A DNA stretch of 64,000 nt from Solanum dulcamara (Eukaryota > Streptophyta > Magnoliopsida > Solanales > Solanaceae), in the NCBI RefSeq assembly GCF_947179165.1, contig NC_077240.1:32797001-32861000 (forward strand), read 5' to 3'. How positions within the stretch are numbered: position 1 is the stretch's first letter; each line of letters begins with the position of its first letter. The notes beneath the pieces are model-generated. The model saw nothing but the letters and a program-made list of their open reading frames with translations. It was not told the DNA's origin and made no database searches. Below, piece after piece: positions 37,862 through 50,066 of this stretch. Position numbers and translations under genes: made by a program.

Positions 37862-38060
37862 CTAAGGAAACACAAAATAGGTCGTTAGTTAGAGGGAGTC
37901 TTAGGACACTCTAAGGCAGGACATAAAATTCGAAAGAAGTGAAAAACTTTCCTAAACGTCTCATAGTTTCCTATTCATAATTGTGGCGCACTTCACAAAT
38001 ATGAACAAGACCCTATTTGACGCGGTATGTTGGACTTCAAGGACCATTTCAAAACCTCAT

Positions 38061-38072
38061 GCTCTGATACTA
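38061..38072 (-). promoter_or_regulatory. G2 tRNA-Met primer binding site
   Basis: The minus strand reads TAGTATCAGAGC, one change from TGGTATCAGAGC, four bases after the LTR end at 38077. Confidence 0.85.
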
Positions 38073-38076
38073 AGTT

Positions 38077-40460
38077 TGTCACGACCCGAGCCTAGGTCCT
38101 AGACGTGACACGGCGAATGAGACACCCGGAGGTACCTTACCCAAGCCTCTTAGCATTCATTAAGAATTTCATTAGTAATGGCATACAACAACAAGAGGAA
38201 AGTAAATGAATAAAAAGGGAAATATCGTGGAACAATAGGCCTTAGCAACTTCAAAATATTTTTTATTTATGTCCTAACATACCTCTACTAATAGAATTGG
38301 CGGGGGATAAGACATGTTCGTATCTCACCCTCAAAAATAAGTGTCAAGAAATGTCTTCATAAAAATTTTAATGTTTTACAAAACATGAGATTAGAATATA
38401 AAGGAGGTTGTTCCCGGATCATGGGAACTCACCACAAGTAACCTTCAACTAACCCGAGCTAGCCGCATGGAGGAGGTTGAGGAGAGACATCATGATATCA
38501 TGTAGGCAAAAGTATGTGTTAGTATTTTGAATGTACTAAGTATGTGAGTATGCTACGAAATGAAGAACATAAGAGGAACATGAATAAGCAATGTGCATAA
38601 TGAACGTATGCATTAAATATCATCATAAGAAACCTTAAAATATTCATTTTGTGGAGAAGTGATCTTAATCGATATTTAAGACCATGGAATCTATTACATG
38701 AAATCCAACATAACCCCCTACGTTGGTACGGGGAGATTACTTGCTGGGTAGAACTCCGTCAACTTTAACATTCTTTAACTTTAACTTTATTGGCTAACTG
38801 TGGATCTACTAGCCTAAATAGCCTACAAGGGCTCCTATGTTGGCGCATAGTTAATGCAACATGAGACTTTACTTAAGGACCCCTTAGGTTGAGTCCCCAT
38901 CTACATGCTACATTCGGTTCTAGGTTAATCCTACGGAATAACATTTAAATATCATATAACATAAGCATTGTATAACTTTAGACATCAAATCATCATCGGT
39001 GGAATAGCTCATTAAAACATTTTATTTGATTCAAATATGTGAGAATTATCATTTCACATTGAATCCATTCTTTGGATGTTATGAAATACAACAAAATAAG
39101 GAGGCTAGAGTAAAAGATAAGAAAGAAGAACAAAGGAGAAAAAATGTTTGTTGTGTATTAAAATATCTATGCTTTCTTTTGTTATAACATATTTTACATC
39201 TCAAGAATAGCCATATATATATATAGTAATAGGAGGAGAAGACAAATGAAAGAAAATTATCAACTTGCTAATTAGTGGTTCTAGAAATGGACATTCACTA
39301 TGCTAATTAGTGGATCTTAAATGGACATTCACTATACTAATTAGTGGATCTTAAATGGACATTCACTACTCCTTAATACTAAAAGCCCTTTCATCATCAT
39401 TCAATCATTTCACAAGACTCCCTTAAACATAGACATTTGCTTTATAAACTTTCATTTGGAGTCAAAACTTTCAATTCAACATAAGAAGACTAGGTGGGTT
39501 CATTTCAAATACATTTAATGCATGAGGGTGATGGAAATGCATCATATGAAACATCTTAAAATAGCCCACCTTATACACTTTAAAACTACTTTTCAAGCCT
39601 TCATATAAGAACCGTAACAAAGTCATTCATTTTATGAAATTGAGGGTCAATATATATCAATTTAAGTAAAAACACTTCAAATATACCATAATATGTGCAT
39701 TTGGAATCATCATGTAAAATCCCATAAGAATTCACCATTTAGAATTTTGAAATATCAAGTTGAGAAAATATTTGGGCTCCATGGGTGGAAGAACCCATGC
39801 ATGAAAACCCACATACCTTAGAGAGGAACTTGAAGAAGAAGTGGAGGAGTCTTGATGTTAGGTCTTCAATGGGAAGCTTGAATCATTTGAGTTGGAGATG
39901 ATTTTGTTGGAGATGATTTGAGAGAGAAGAGGATGAAGTTTGGGGTTTTGAAGAGGCTAAAGACTGCAAAATGCCCTAAAATACATCCAAGATTGTATAT
40001 ATATAATAGAGAATGGTCCAAGTTGCCTTTTAAAAAAATCTAGAAAAAACTGGCCAAGTCCACGACAGGTCCGCGTCGCGGACTTGTCGCGCACCTCTCT
40101 GGTCGACTAGGCATAACCTTTTATTCCGAACTCTAAAAATTACAATCTTGGTGGCGTTGAAAAGGAAACTCAAATACCTTTAATTAGATAGATCATGGGC
40201 TACCCAATTCGTTATATTCTAGGAGATATTATCGTTTGAAGTTGACCCTTATATAGACTCATTCGAAAACTTAGCCGAAAGAAATTCTTTGGACTTAACT
40301 TGGTGTTAGAGATCCCTTATTACCCTAAACCACATCAAATACACTATAAACACTTATTAATTGATCCTAACTCATATATTCAATTTGAAGTCGATGAGTT
40401 CGACCCTAGGACTAAAAATAATGGTTCGAATCTTGGCATACAAATTTTTGAGATGTTAGA
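38077..40460 (-). repeat. G2 5' LTR
   Basis: Starts TGTCACGACCCGAG on the plus strand and ends at about GATGTTAGA(CA), 40460-40462. The exact base is uncertain because CACCAT is shared with the flank. A minus-strand TATA run near 39997-40012 suits the promoter. A three-copy tandem repeat lies at 39268-39369. The weak frame 40300-40566 crosses the LTR border and is not a gene. Confidence 0.8.
39268..39369. repeat. Short tandem repeat in G2 LTR
   Basis: Three copies of a unit of about 36 bp, CTAATTAGTGGATCTTAAAT followed by GGACATTCACTATG. Confidence 0.9.
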
Positions 40461-40916
40461 CACCATTTTTAACATTTCCAAGCTCAGTTTAGACAATCGT
40501 TTTGATGCTTTTCAAGAAAAAACTACTGGTAATGTATTTCTAACATTTCCCCTTATATTCCATTGAATAATTTCGTATTTTAACTTCAAATTGAAGATTT
40601 TGTGTTATCTTGAACATGAACTTTTGAAAGAGAAATGGAGATTTTGAACTCATTTTAGCTTCATTTTTTAAACGGATTTCACCAGTATATTCCTAATTAT
40701 TTGAGGAACATTTTTATCTAAAAATAATCAAATTCCGAGTTTGATTTCCGATATGAAACTTTTGACCATTTTACCCTTTTCACCCAAATTATTTGATTTT
40801 AGTGTCAATAGTTTTGAAATGTGACTGTGAGTCTATATTTGAATATATTGTGGTGATTTGAAGTATCGTCGGAGGGAAAAATCTTTGAGTTCAGATTGTT
40901 CGTGATGTTTGGCGAA

Positions 40917-41350
40917 CATTACAAAAAAACTGTGTTTGGCTACAGATGTTTTTCGTCGCTAAACAACCAATTTCCGTAGCTAAAGTGGTTTAGCGACGGA
41001 ATAGTGACGCGTCAGAGTTTGTAGAAAAAATTCTCGTAGCTAAGCACTTAGCGATGAAAAAATTACATTCGTCGCAAATATAGCGACCAAATATATCAGT
41101 TGCCATACTTAGTCACAAAAATAACCGTCACTACTTTAACTATTTTGTCATTATATTTCAATATAGATTTCGTCATGGGTTCTTATAGAGACGAAATTAT
41201 CTATCGCTAGTCCGTCGCTACTCATTTTTGGCACTTAATTAGTCTATTTTTAGCTCCAAAAATATTTTATAGTAAATTCATTGCAAGATTTAATTTTTAT
41301 ATCTACTTTAGCAACGGAAAATATCCGTCGCTAATTTTTTCAATATATTT
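40917..41350. repeat. CACTA left terminal and subterminal repeats
   Basis: Terminal CATTACAAAAAAA followed by about ten copies of GTCGCTA/TAGCGAC in both orientations. In En/Spm such words bind the TNPA-like protein. Confidence 0.85.
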
Positions 41351-41544
41351 TTCTTATAAATACACCCTGCACAATTAATGCAAAAAAGATAAAATACAAT
41401 GCAAAACAAAGGACAATGACTGCAAAATTATAAAATACACTTCACTAAAAATAACTAATATTCATTATAAATTAATATTCAACAAGATCCAAAATATATA
41501 GCATAATGCATATAATTGTATCATTTAGTACAAAATACCCAAAA

Positions 41545-44500
41545 ACACAATAATAAAGTCAAAAAAAAATAGGCTAACAAATGTGACGTTGGAGAATTAC
41601 GTCCATCGTCAGAACTCGATGCATGAACCTCATCAATGTTAGCAGTTGTAGGAGCAATAGAAACTGTTGGTGCCACAACTAATGGATCATTGGTAAAAGT
41701 ATTTGGTTGATGCAAGGCTGAAGAAATTAATCCACTCACCCACTCAACCAATCCAGGAAGCATATGTTCTGTCAATACAGGAACCAATTGAGTCACTAAC
41801 TCATTCAGATTATCTGTCACTATTGATTGATCATTTGAAAGTACTGTTGAAGGTGACACACCCAATGAAAAAGAGTTACAAAAATTCGGTCCATAGTAAC
41901 ATTTTGCTTGAGATCCAAGATCAAATATTCTTTTTTTCTTTTTTCCTCCCGCAGCTTAATAATATGCTTGAAACTGATCAGTATCAGACTGAGTTTGTGT
42001 TTGTTGTTGCAACATATCTTGATATTTTTCTATAAAAGTTAAATAATTAGTGAAAACTAAGTTAAAATTCAACCAGATAAGGTGATGCCTGGTTGTGAAC
42101 ATCCAGTTATGATACAAAGTTATCTTCATTTTCAAGTTAATGTTCTGTATGCATTTTTTAGTTACTATGAGATGTTAGATCAGAGAATCATGCAATATCT
42201 TCGGATTATCATAAAACAATCTAACTTGAGAAGTCTGAAAAAGATAAAGTGTGAGAATTTATTCCGAAAAGGTCAAAATGAATTCTCAAAGAGGTCTGTG
42301 TAGACCCTATCACAATAGAGTATTAGTTTTAACATAGTAAATAGTGACAATCAATTAAATGAGATAAGGATACTTAAACAAAATAGTAAGTCACTTCAAT
42401 ATATTGTGAGTTTAGGAAAATAGAATTTTACTATCATAGAAATTGTTCCAGAAGCTAACTATCATACAGGCAAGTCCAAGTCACCAAAACCAACAATCTT
42501 AAAGGTAATGAGAAGACACTTTCATTCAAATAAATTGAGAGATAAGGATACTTTATCTTATTCAGATCTATTTTTCTTCACTGTGAATTATATAACAACA
42601 ACAAAAATAACCAACAATCATTGTAATTTCATTAGTGCAATAAGGTATGAGGTATACAAGAACAAGAAAAGAGAGAGAAAGCAGTAGAAGGAAACAAAAG
42701 ATATATATGAATCATAAGAGCGATAGAGAGGAATTATACAGAAGAAAAGAGATGAGTGAGAAATAAAATTCCTATTAAAGTCATGACTTACATGTACGAT
42801 TCGGGATCGATCACCAACAAAAAAATTTTCATCATGACCATGTGTATGAACGTGCAAATGCAAATCACTAGATGTTGAATCTCAACCCTTTTCAATAGCC
42901 TATACAAAAGTTATTGCTCAATTTAAAACCCATATTCAATATATAGAATTTCCAAAACTTCTAGCATTACAAAATCAGGATTTACAAAATTGGGATGTCC
43001 AAAACCATTTATGTTGGTAAGACTCGTGATAAGGAAGATTTATCTTCCACAAAATACTAAAATCCTATTCAGGTCAATTTGACTACAAGTGGATTCTCCA
43101 ATACATCTTACCAAATGACCTCCAAAAATAATACTCTTGTATTTTGTAATAGATATAGTCAACCCAATCAAAAGGTAAAAGAAAAAAAAATAACAATGAT
43201 TGATGATGATTTAGTTGAGTCATTTGAATGTTCAAAAAAATATATGTTGAAAACATCACATATGAGTGATACTTAAATGACTCCCATACAAACATGCACT
43301 ACCAGTACAAGTTTGTTAGAAAAATAAATTGCAAATGTGCCGCACCCTTTTTTCATCATACATAAGTCTCTTTGATCAACTTATATAGTTAACTTCTTCA
43401 CACGGAAGGTGGTGTGGGTGTGGTGGATGAAGGGGTGTCGAATCATTCCAACGATGTTTACATCTTAATTAATATCCACTCAACTTAGCTAAAAAATGCT
43501 ACATTTATTTACCGTCGGGTCATCAGTAAATAATAAAAATTAATTATATTTGTATGTTTAGCCGTATAGGGCTTGCTGTAAAGTTAAAGTTGTAATTCAA
43601 AAGGAGAATGAAAACAAGGCAGTGAAAGATGCAAAATTTGTAGCACATTCATTTCCACCATTATAATATAATCATATGTTCTATATAAAATACACTTACA
43701 AGACTTTTGCGATGCTCTCCGACAGTGATAGAGCCTCCCGTGTGAGTCCCAGTGGCACGTTAATTTCTTCCACTACAATAATTTTTCGTATTTATTTTTG
43801 ACTTTTCAATACTCTTACTATCTACCCAAAGTATCATCCAACTGTTCAACACATTCTTTGGAATATGGTCCAGCCGCACCTTCTTTGTTTTTATTTTGGA
43901 GACAAAATCATTGTATCTATTTGCTGCCTTATGCTCCCATTCTTTCATCACAACAGTATCAATTGAGGAATCCCAATTGAATGCCTTCTAAAATAAATTT
44001 ATAAGGTAAAAACATTAGTCTAATACAAATTCTAAATTCAATTGTGATGGATTGACCTTAAATTCTCCAAAATAAAATAATTTCATCTCATTTGAAATGC
44101 TTTTCCAATTGATTCCTTTATGATCAAGCTCATTCTTGAATGAATTAGATACATACTCGGAGAAAGTTCTAGAAGGTTCTAGCATGAATAATTTAGAGGT
44201 CATTATTTGAAAATATACCATATATCATAAATAATATTATAAAAAAATAAGAGTATGGGCTAACCGTGTGGGGGAAATAGTGACAAGCTTTTGTTATCTA
44301 TTGATACTGCTGCACTCAACTTGATCACCTATTATGTTGCCCTCAGAAGATGTATCACCGCCTATTGTGTTGCTTTAATTAGGGGTAACTGGATATGGTT
44401 GAAAATGAACGGGTGAGGTACTATCTTGACCTGATGCTTGAATAGGTACCACCGGCGACGTACTACTGGGACCTGGAATAGGTACCACTGGTGGCGTACT

Positions 44501-44662
44501 ACTTGGACCTGATTTTTGAACTTGATTGATGTGATGGTCTGAGGGGTGGTGGTGGTCTTTTGACAGTTTAACCTTTAAGAAAGTTTTTGTGATCTCTCCT
44601 AAACGAATTTTACTGGTCAAGGAACATTCTATGACTATCAAACCTCGATAGTTTTTTGCCAT
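41545..44662 (-). pseudogene. CACTA second protein (Ptta/En/Spm-like) remnant
   Basis: Minus-strand pieces are in the order expected for the plant Ptta/En/Spm (TNPA-like) protein. 44375-44662 begins MAKNYRGL and has a Pro/Ser-rich linker. 44015-44221 has WKSISNEMKLFYFGEFKV. 43760-43990 has AFNWDSS...MKEWEHKAANRYNDFVSKIK and NSWMILWVDSKSIEKS, the conserved core. The C-terminal segment 41521-41865 has NLNELVTQLVPVLTEHMLP. The pieces are separated by AT-rich spacers that may be introns. Such proteins bind subterminal repeats and help transposition. Stops near 43760 and 41870 suggest it is inactive. I cannot define exons reliably; 42050-43700 shows nothing else coding. Confidence 0.65.
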
Positions 44663-44674
44663 ATTGTAATCTAA

Positions 44675-46109
44675 AGGATTGTGCTTCCTCCATACAATAA
44701 GGACATGCTAACTTGCCGTACTAATCCCGATAATATAGAATAAACTGAAAAGTCACTGATTGTCCACATCAAAGTTGCCCTTAATTGAAAGTTTTATTTT
44801 TTTGAGATGTCAAATACTTCTACACCTGTCTCCCATAATAAAGTCAATTCTTTTATTAGTGGTTGTAGGTAAACATCAAAAAAAAAAATATTTTTAGGAT
44901 TGCTTGGCCCTGGAATAATGATAGTTAAAAACATATATGTCTCTTTCTGCACATCCCCAGAGATGAGTTATATGGAGTGAAAATCACATGCCACGAAGAG
45001 TATGTCCTCCCAGATTGACCAAATGGTTGAAAACCATCCGTACATAATCCCAATCTTACATTTCTTGATTCAGCAGCAAAAAATGAAAGAGTTTCATTGA
45101 AGTGCTTCCAAGCCTCAGAATCTGATGGATGATGCATTAATCCATCCTCTTATGTATGCTCACGATGCCATCTCATGTCGGCAGCTGTAGCATGGGATGC
45201 ATACAATCTCCATAATCTAGGAATTAGAAGAAAATAATACATTTTCTTGTAAGAAATTAATTTTCTCTTACGGGAACCAACACAACGCTTATACCTCTGA
45301 TGGCCACAAAATCTACAAGATGTAAGGTGCTCATCATCACCTCAATACAACATACACCCTGAATTACAACAATCAATTTTTTTCAACTATCAATCCTAAG
45401 CTACGCACTAGCTTCTTGGTCTGATAATAGCTATCAAGCACAATATTATCTTGAGGTAAAGCCTCTTTCAAAAATTGCATCATTTGATTATAACCTCTTT
45501 GTGACAAAGTATTCTTCATTTTAATATTGAACATCCTAGAGACTACTTCTAGTTGAGATATAGAAGAGCCAGGATACCATTTTGCATCAACGGACTGTAG
45601 CAAATCATAAAATCTTTGGAACTCAGGATTAGGATCCTCCTCTATTGAAGGATTAGGATCCTCTTTCACTGAAGGTTCATAAGGATGAGATGACTCAACT
45701 TCAACAATGCTATAAGATTGCCAACTCAAATCCTGATCAAAGTTGGGTCCGGCTACATGTAAGACCATTTGTCGATATGAATTCTCAAATTATAATTGTG
45801 CTTGACCACCACCATGAAAATTACCACTAGTAGACATCTCTCCAATAACATTTCTTCTCATTGATACTTCCAAATGAAATATCTCTCAACAAATACATGT
45901 CGAAAATGGTGCAATTTAACGGTTTCAACATCTATGTATCTAATATTTTGACATTTTTTGCATGGACTTCTAATATTGTCACCATTCATGCGATTGTGCT
46001 AAGAACGAGCAAACTTGATAAACTTATTCACACCGGTTATGAAACTAGAATTAACATCCCCTCTACCATCCAACCTTTCATACATCCAAAAACGCTCTAG
46101 ATTATCCAT
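44675..46109 (-). pseudogene. CACTA transposase (tnp2/TNPD-like), truncated
   Basis: The minus-strand ATG is at 46109-46107. It begins with a transposase-associated domain (W-x-YERLDGRGD, GVNKFIKFA, PCKKCQN, FVERYFIWKY) at about 45850-46109, broken by at least two stops. An acidic spacer follows, then a tnp2 core at 45373-45768 (FYDLL, NTLSQRGYNQMMQFL, LPQDNIVLDSYY..KKLV). The core continues at 44700-45150 with DSEAWKHFNETLSFFAAESR, NVRLGLCTDGFQPFG, IIIPGPSNPKN, VYLQPLIKELTLLWETGVEV and LMWTISDFSVYSILSG. It ends abruptly near 44680 against the second gene, so the C-terminal half (DUF4218/DUF4216-like part) is missing. The family is clear; an internal deletion is the simplest explanation. Confidence 0.82.
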
Positions 46110-47058
46110 GTTCCTATTTAATACTAAAATAAATAAGATAATTAGACTTATTTTTTCATAAGACAATTAAAATACCATCGGAAAGAAATAACAAGTTTAC
46201 TTTAAGTCTATTAGTTGATACTATAGAGTAAGAATGTAACTTTTGTTGAAAAAGATTTTTGTTGGGTTCTACCAAAAACTTTGTTGCCTAAACTAATTTG
46301 AGTTCCAAAGAATAGAATCTGAATTTACTTTTTAAATTATATGAGAAATTCTTATGCTTTCAATTTCAGCATTTTCTAAGATCATGGAAAAATATGAAAT
46401 GGTTAGATAGCTTTCTGAATAAAACTTCAAATCGTAGAGATAAAAATTTGAATTATATGGACAATCATAGTATTGAAAAACTAGATGAATGCAAATTACT
46501 TCAACAAAAGTGATAAGATTATACATGAAAATTGGGATAACTCCTATATTGGATGTTCTGTTCAAATATATAGAATTTATTTAAAGGCTTTCTTATTGTC
46601 TTCTTTAGAGATTTATATGCACAAAATTAAGTAACATATGCACCATATAACCTAATCAATAGAAAATCATTTATACCTAGACTTCCAACTTTTAAAAAAG
46701 TGGAATTTTTTGAGACATTTGTAGTGTAAATTAAACAATTTTGTGTTTGAAGAGGCATTTATAGTACAACACATGCTGATGTGATTCTGAAACACTATCC
46801 ATAGGGCTATAACATACCCAGATGCAAATGATCATATTGTCTTATAAATAGTCGATTAATTTGCATCCATTTTTTATTGCATTTAGTTGCACTCAACACT
46901 TTCACAATGCTGCATTCACTTCATCTTATTTCAAATAATCGTATATAAATTTTATAGATTCATGATTAAAAAAAATCTAACAAAATGATTATTACCTTTA
47001 GCAGTAAGTAACTTTTTGCCTTCTTTGTTGTAGTACTCTCTAGAAAACACTTGAGTTC
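46110..47058. other. CACTA upstream spacer, no gene seen
   Basis: AT-rich DNA between the transposase start and LTR Y. No motif, repeat or reading frame with support. Confidence 0.5.
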
Positions 47059-47909
47059 TATCACGACCCAAAAACTGAGGTCATAATGGCACACATCCCA
47101 ACTTTCATCCCCGATGTGTAAGCCCAAAAACAAAACCATACGAGATACCCAAAGGGAAGTTAGGCCACAATTAAACACAATAAACGGATAACAATGAAAT
47201 TATCCCAAACCTGGTGTCATAAGTATCAAGAGCATCTAATACAAGGTTCGAGTCTGAAGATACAACATAAGTCTTTAAATGATACAAAGGACTAAGAAAT
47301 AAAACTAGACTAGTGACGATCCAACTCACCACTAATCTGAAAATTCTCCGCTAGAATATCAGTTGCCACGTGAGGTACCCTTACTAGTATCTTCATAAAA
47401 AGGGACATAGAAGTAGGGGTGAGTACAATCCACATGTACTCAGTAGGTTTTAGCCGGCTGAATATAAGGAATTAATCAAACCTATGAAATAAACTAAGGA
47501 ACGCTTCCACCTGCATACAGAAAAGTCTCATTTCGGCATCGATGCCGCCAATTTATATAGAATGGTGCGAATAAATTAATCCAATAACAATAGATCATAA
47601 TCACAATTAACTAGATAATTTAAGCAGTACAGATATCAATACAATACAATATGATGATGCAATGATATGGTGGTACAGTGGAATCAAGACTGTCGCACAG
47701 CCTGCCGTATACACCTGTCGAACTGTGCTATCAAGCAGGACCCATGGAGGTCTCGCAGATGATATACCTCAATCAAAATATCTCATCATCCTTGCTACCT
47801 TCTCGTGGTCAAGGGATCACAATTTATCCACTACCCTACGGTAAAACTGCCTTCATCAGGGACTGAAGATACAAAAGTTTAAAGGTATTTCATTTTCTTT
47901 CTAAAAAAG

Positions 47910-50066
47910 TGTCACGCCCCGAGAGGGTACCCTAGGGCGTGGCCGGCACTCAGAAACCATCTCTGGCTTCCGAGAGAACCACTTGGTCTCATTACTCATT
48001 TGTTCATCAGCGGAAGACTTAATAATACTAATGTGGGATTGTCATAATCAAAGGAAAAATATATAATTCTTAGAAGAAGTAGTTTCTAAGGAGAACTACT
48101 CCGATTACATCATCAGACTCTGTCTATGAAGCCTCTAATACTCTTAGATGGTGCCAATGACATGTCCATGGCTACCTCAAAAGAAACATCACACTCAACA
48201 ATAATAAAAGGATAAGGAGTTCCTTCGAATACAAGAAGGACTCACCAAATAGCTGAAAAGAAATGATCTTCAACGATGCGCCTGTTGAGGATCTCTAACA
48301 CCTGTATCTGCATCATAAAACGATGCAGGTCGAATGACGTCAGTACGTGGAATGTACGAGTATGTAAAATGGCAGGAAGGTAAGGACAGATATCAAGAAA
48401 CTCCTCTCAAGAAAACTCAGCTCAGAACTCAACATCATCTCAACGTGAATATGTAATGTAAGTTTAAAATATAATAATAAAAATAATAGTAATAAGCAAT
48501 GCTTACTCAGTTGGGAGTTTCTCTAACCGACAACCATCACTTATGAGCTAGCGATGATACAACGAAGCGATGTCGTTGCCACATCCATCCAATACCTTGC
48601 CAGGGTAAAGGACATCACCATCTTGGATCCATTCATCAAAGTCCTCTTTTTGGGACTTAAGAGGCATAGCCTCCATCCTACGCTGGCTACGTAGTTCTGG
48701 GGTTTGAGTCAATTAAACTCTTACCCAACTCGGTGCTCAATACTACTCCCAAAATATGTGCTCATATTAAACTCATCATCTAGTCTCATTGGACTTTAAT
48801 TTAAATCATCAAACTCATCTCATTTCATGTTCATCAATCATTATACTTCCAAAAACATCATTTACATCTCATCAAAACATCTTGCTCAAAATATCATTTT
48901 TCTCAAATTCATTCAAATTCAACTCTTTTACTCTTTCAAAACTCAATAAAATACATATATAGTATTAATTCATATAACTCTCTTTTTATCAATAAAAATA
49001 ATAAAAAGCCAACATCTTTACTCAAAACATATGTAAAAATATTCATGAACATCAAATCAATTAGAATTCATGGGAAAGTAGCCATGAACAATAATTCCAA
49101 TAATATGAGAGATAACAATAATAATAATATTAATGCATAAATATATCAAACTCAATAGAAGAAGAATTAATTCATCTAGAATTCAAGATTTGAATAAAAC
49201 TCAACTATAACTCAATTATAATAAATTTAAATATTGGGCGCATGGACGAACTCAATCCAATGCTATGAAAGCCTTACATACCTTAAATTCGAAGGTTTAC
49301 TCCGAATTGGAATACTCTTGGATCCCTAACCTTTTCTCCTCGCCGGAGCGTTTTGTGTACTACCCGGAGTATAAGAATAACCGGAGTAGTATTTTTATAC
49401 TACTAAAACTAAAACTATATTTGAGAAGAAGTATATAGAGAGAAGAAATGCTTAGGAAAGCTTGATGAATAAAATGAGGAAATAAGGTGGGTATTTATAG
49501 GTGGGAAAGAGGGACCTAACAATAAATAAAATAATTATAAAGAAAAATCTGAAAATTTAATGGAATATATTGATGTCATGGATGATGTTAAATGGAGGAC
49601 AATTTATGTCATGCATGATGTCAAATGCATCTAGATGTTTCCATGGTAGGTAAGATGAGTTCTTTTTAACAGAATACTCATTTTCGAAGCTACGTTTGAA
49701 TAAGATAAATTCCTTATTAGGATTTGGTTTCTTCATAAGAATTGTAGATATGGAAGTCTAGTTTCATATCGTTTAAGAATCAACCAATTTGGAGCAACCT
49801 ACAGTGAGATATGAATTTTCTTCTATCAACACTCAATTCCGTCACAGCACTATATCTTGCAAAGATTAATTTATTTGACCTACTTATATTCCGAATTTGA
49901 AGTTATGTTCTTCATGAAAGTTGTAGGTAAGGATGTTGTGATTACCCAGAAATTTGAATCACCTAATTTGGACCAACCTATGAAAAGTTATGCCCAAAAT
50001 ACAAAGGCTGTATTATTTTTGTCGAGAATTGAAATACCGACATACAACATTTTAGGGGTTGTTACA
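47910..50066 (-). mobile_element. Solo LTR Z inside LTR Y
   Basis: 2157 bp. On the minus strand it starts TGTAACAACCCC and ends GGGCGTGACA. AAAAG stands at 47905-47909 and 50067-50071. A minus-strand TATA box, CTATAAATACC (49490-49500), lies about 570 bases inside. It is a different LTR family from X and Y. No coding frame. Confidence 0.87.
49490..49500 (-). promoter_or_regulatory. TATA box of LTR Z
   Basis: CTATAAATACC on the minus strand, in LTR position usual for U3. It agrees with the orientation inferred from the TG/CA ends. Confidence 0.5.

Larger units (their letters stand above)
10923..40460 (-). mobile_element. Ty3/gypsy element G2, inserted in LTR X
   Basis: On the minus strand: 5' LTR (38077-40460), tRNA-Met primer site (38061-38072), gag (36900-37861), protease and first half of RT (35856-36900), a 23.4 kb interruption by element T, second half of RT plus RNase H (11363-12447), and the terminal 305 bp of the 3' LTR (10923-11227). 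The hexamer CACCAT occurs at both outer borders (10918-10923 and 40461-40466). This is consistent with a 5-bp duplication plus one base of ambiguity at the LTR edge, and rejoining there restores the X sequence. Integrase and most of the 3' LTR are deleted. The LTR parts that can be compared differ by about 10 percent. Confidence 0.85.

Noticed and set aside
10923..40466. Exact 5-bp duplication for G2
   Set aside because: With strict TG...CA ends the flanks CACCA and CCATT do not match; only the shared CACCAT is certain, so I did not name one duplication.
40300..40566. 88-codon plus-strand frame
   Set aside because: It crosses the border between G2 LTR and LTR X, so it cannot be an old gene, and no domain is visible.
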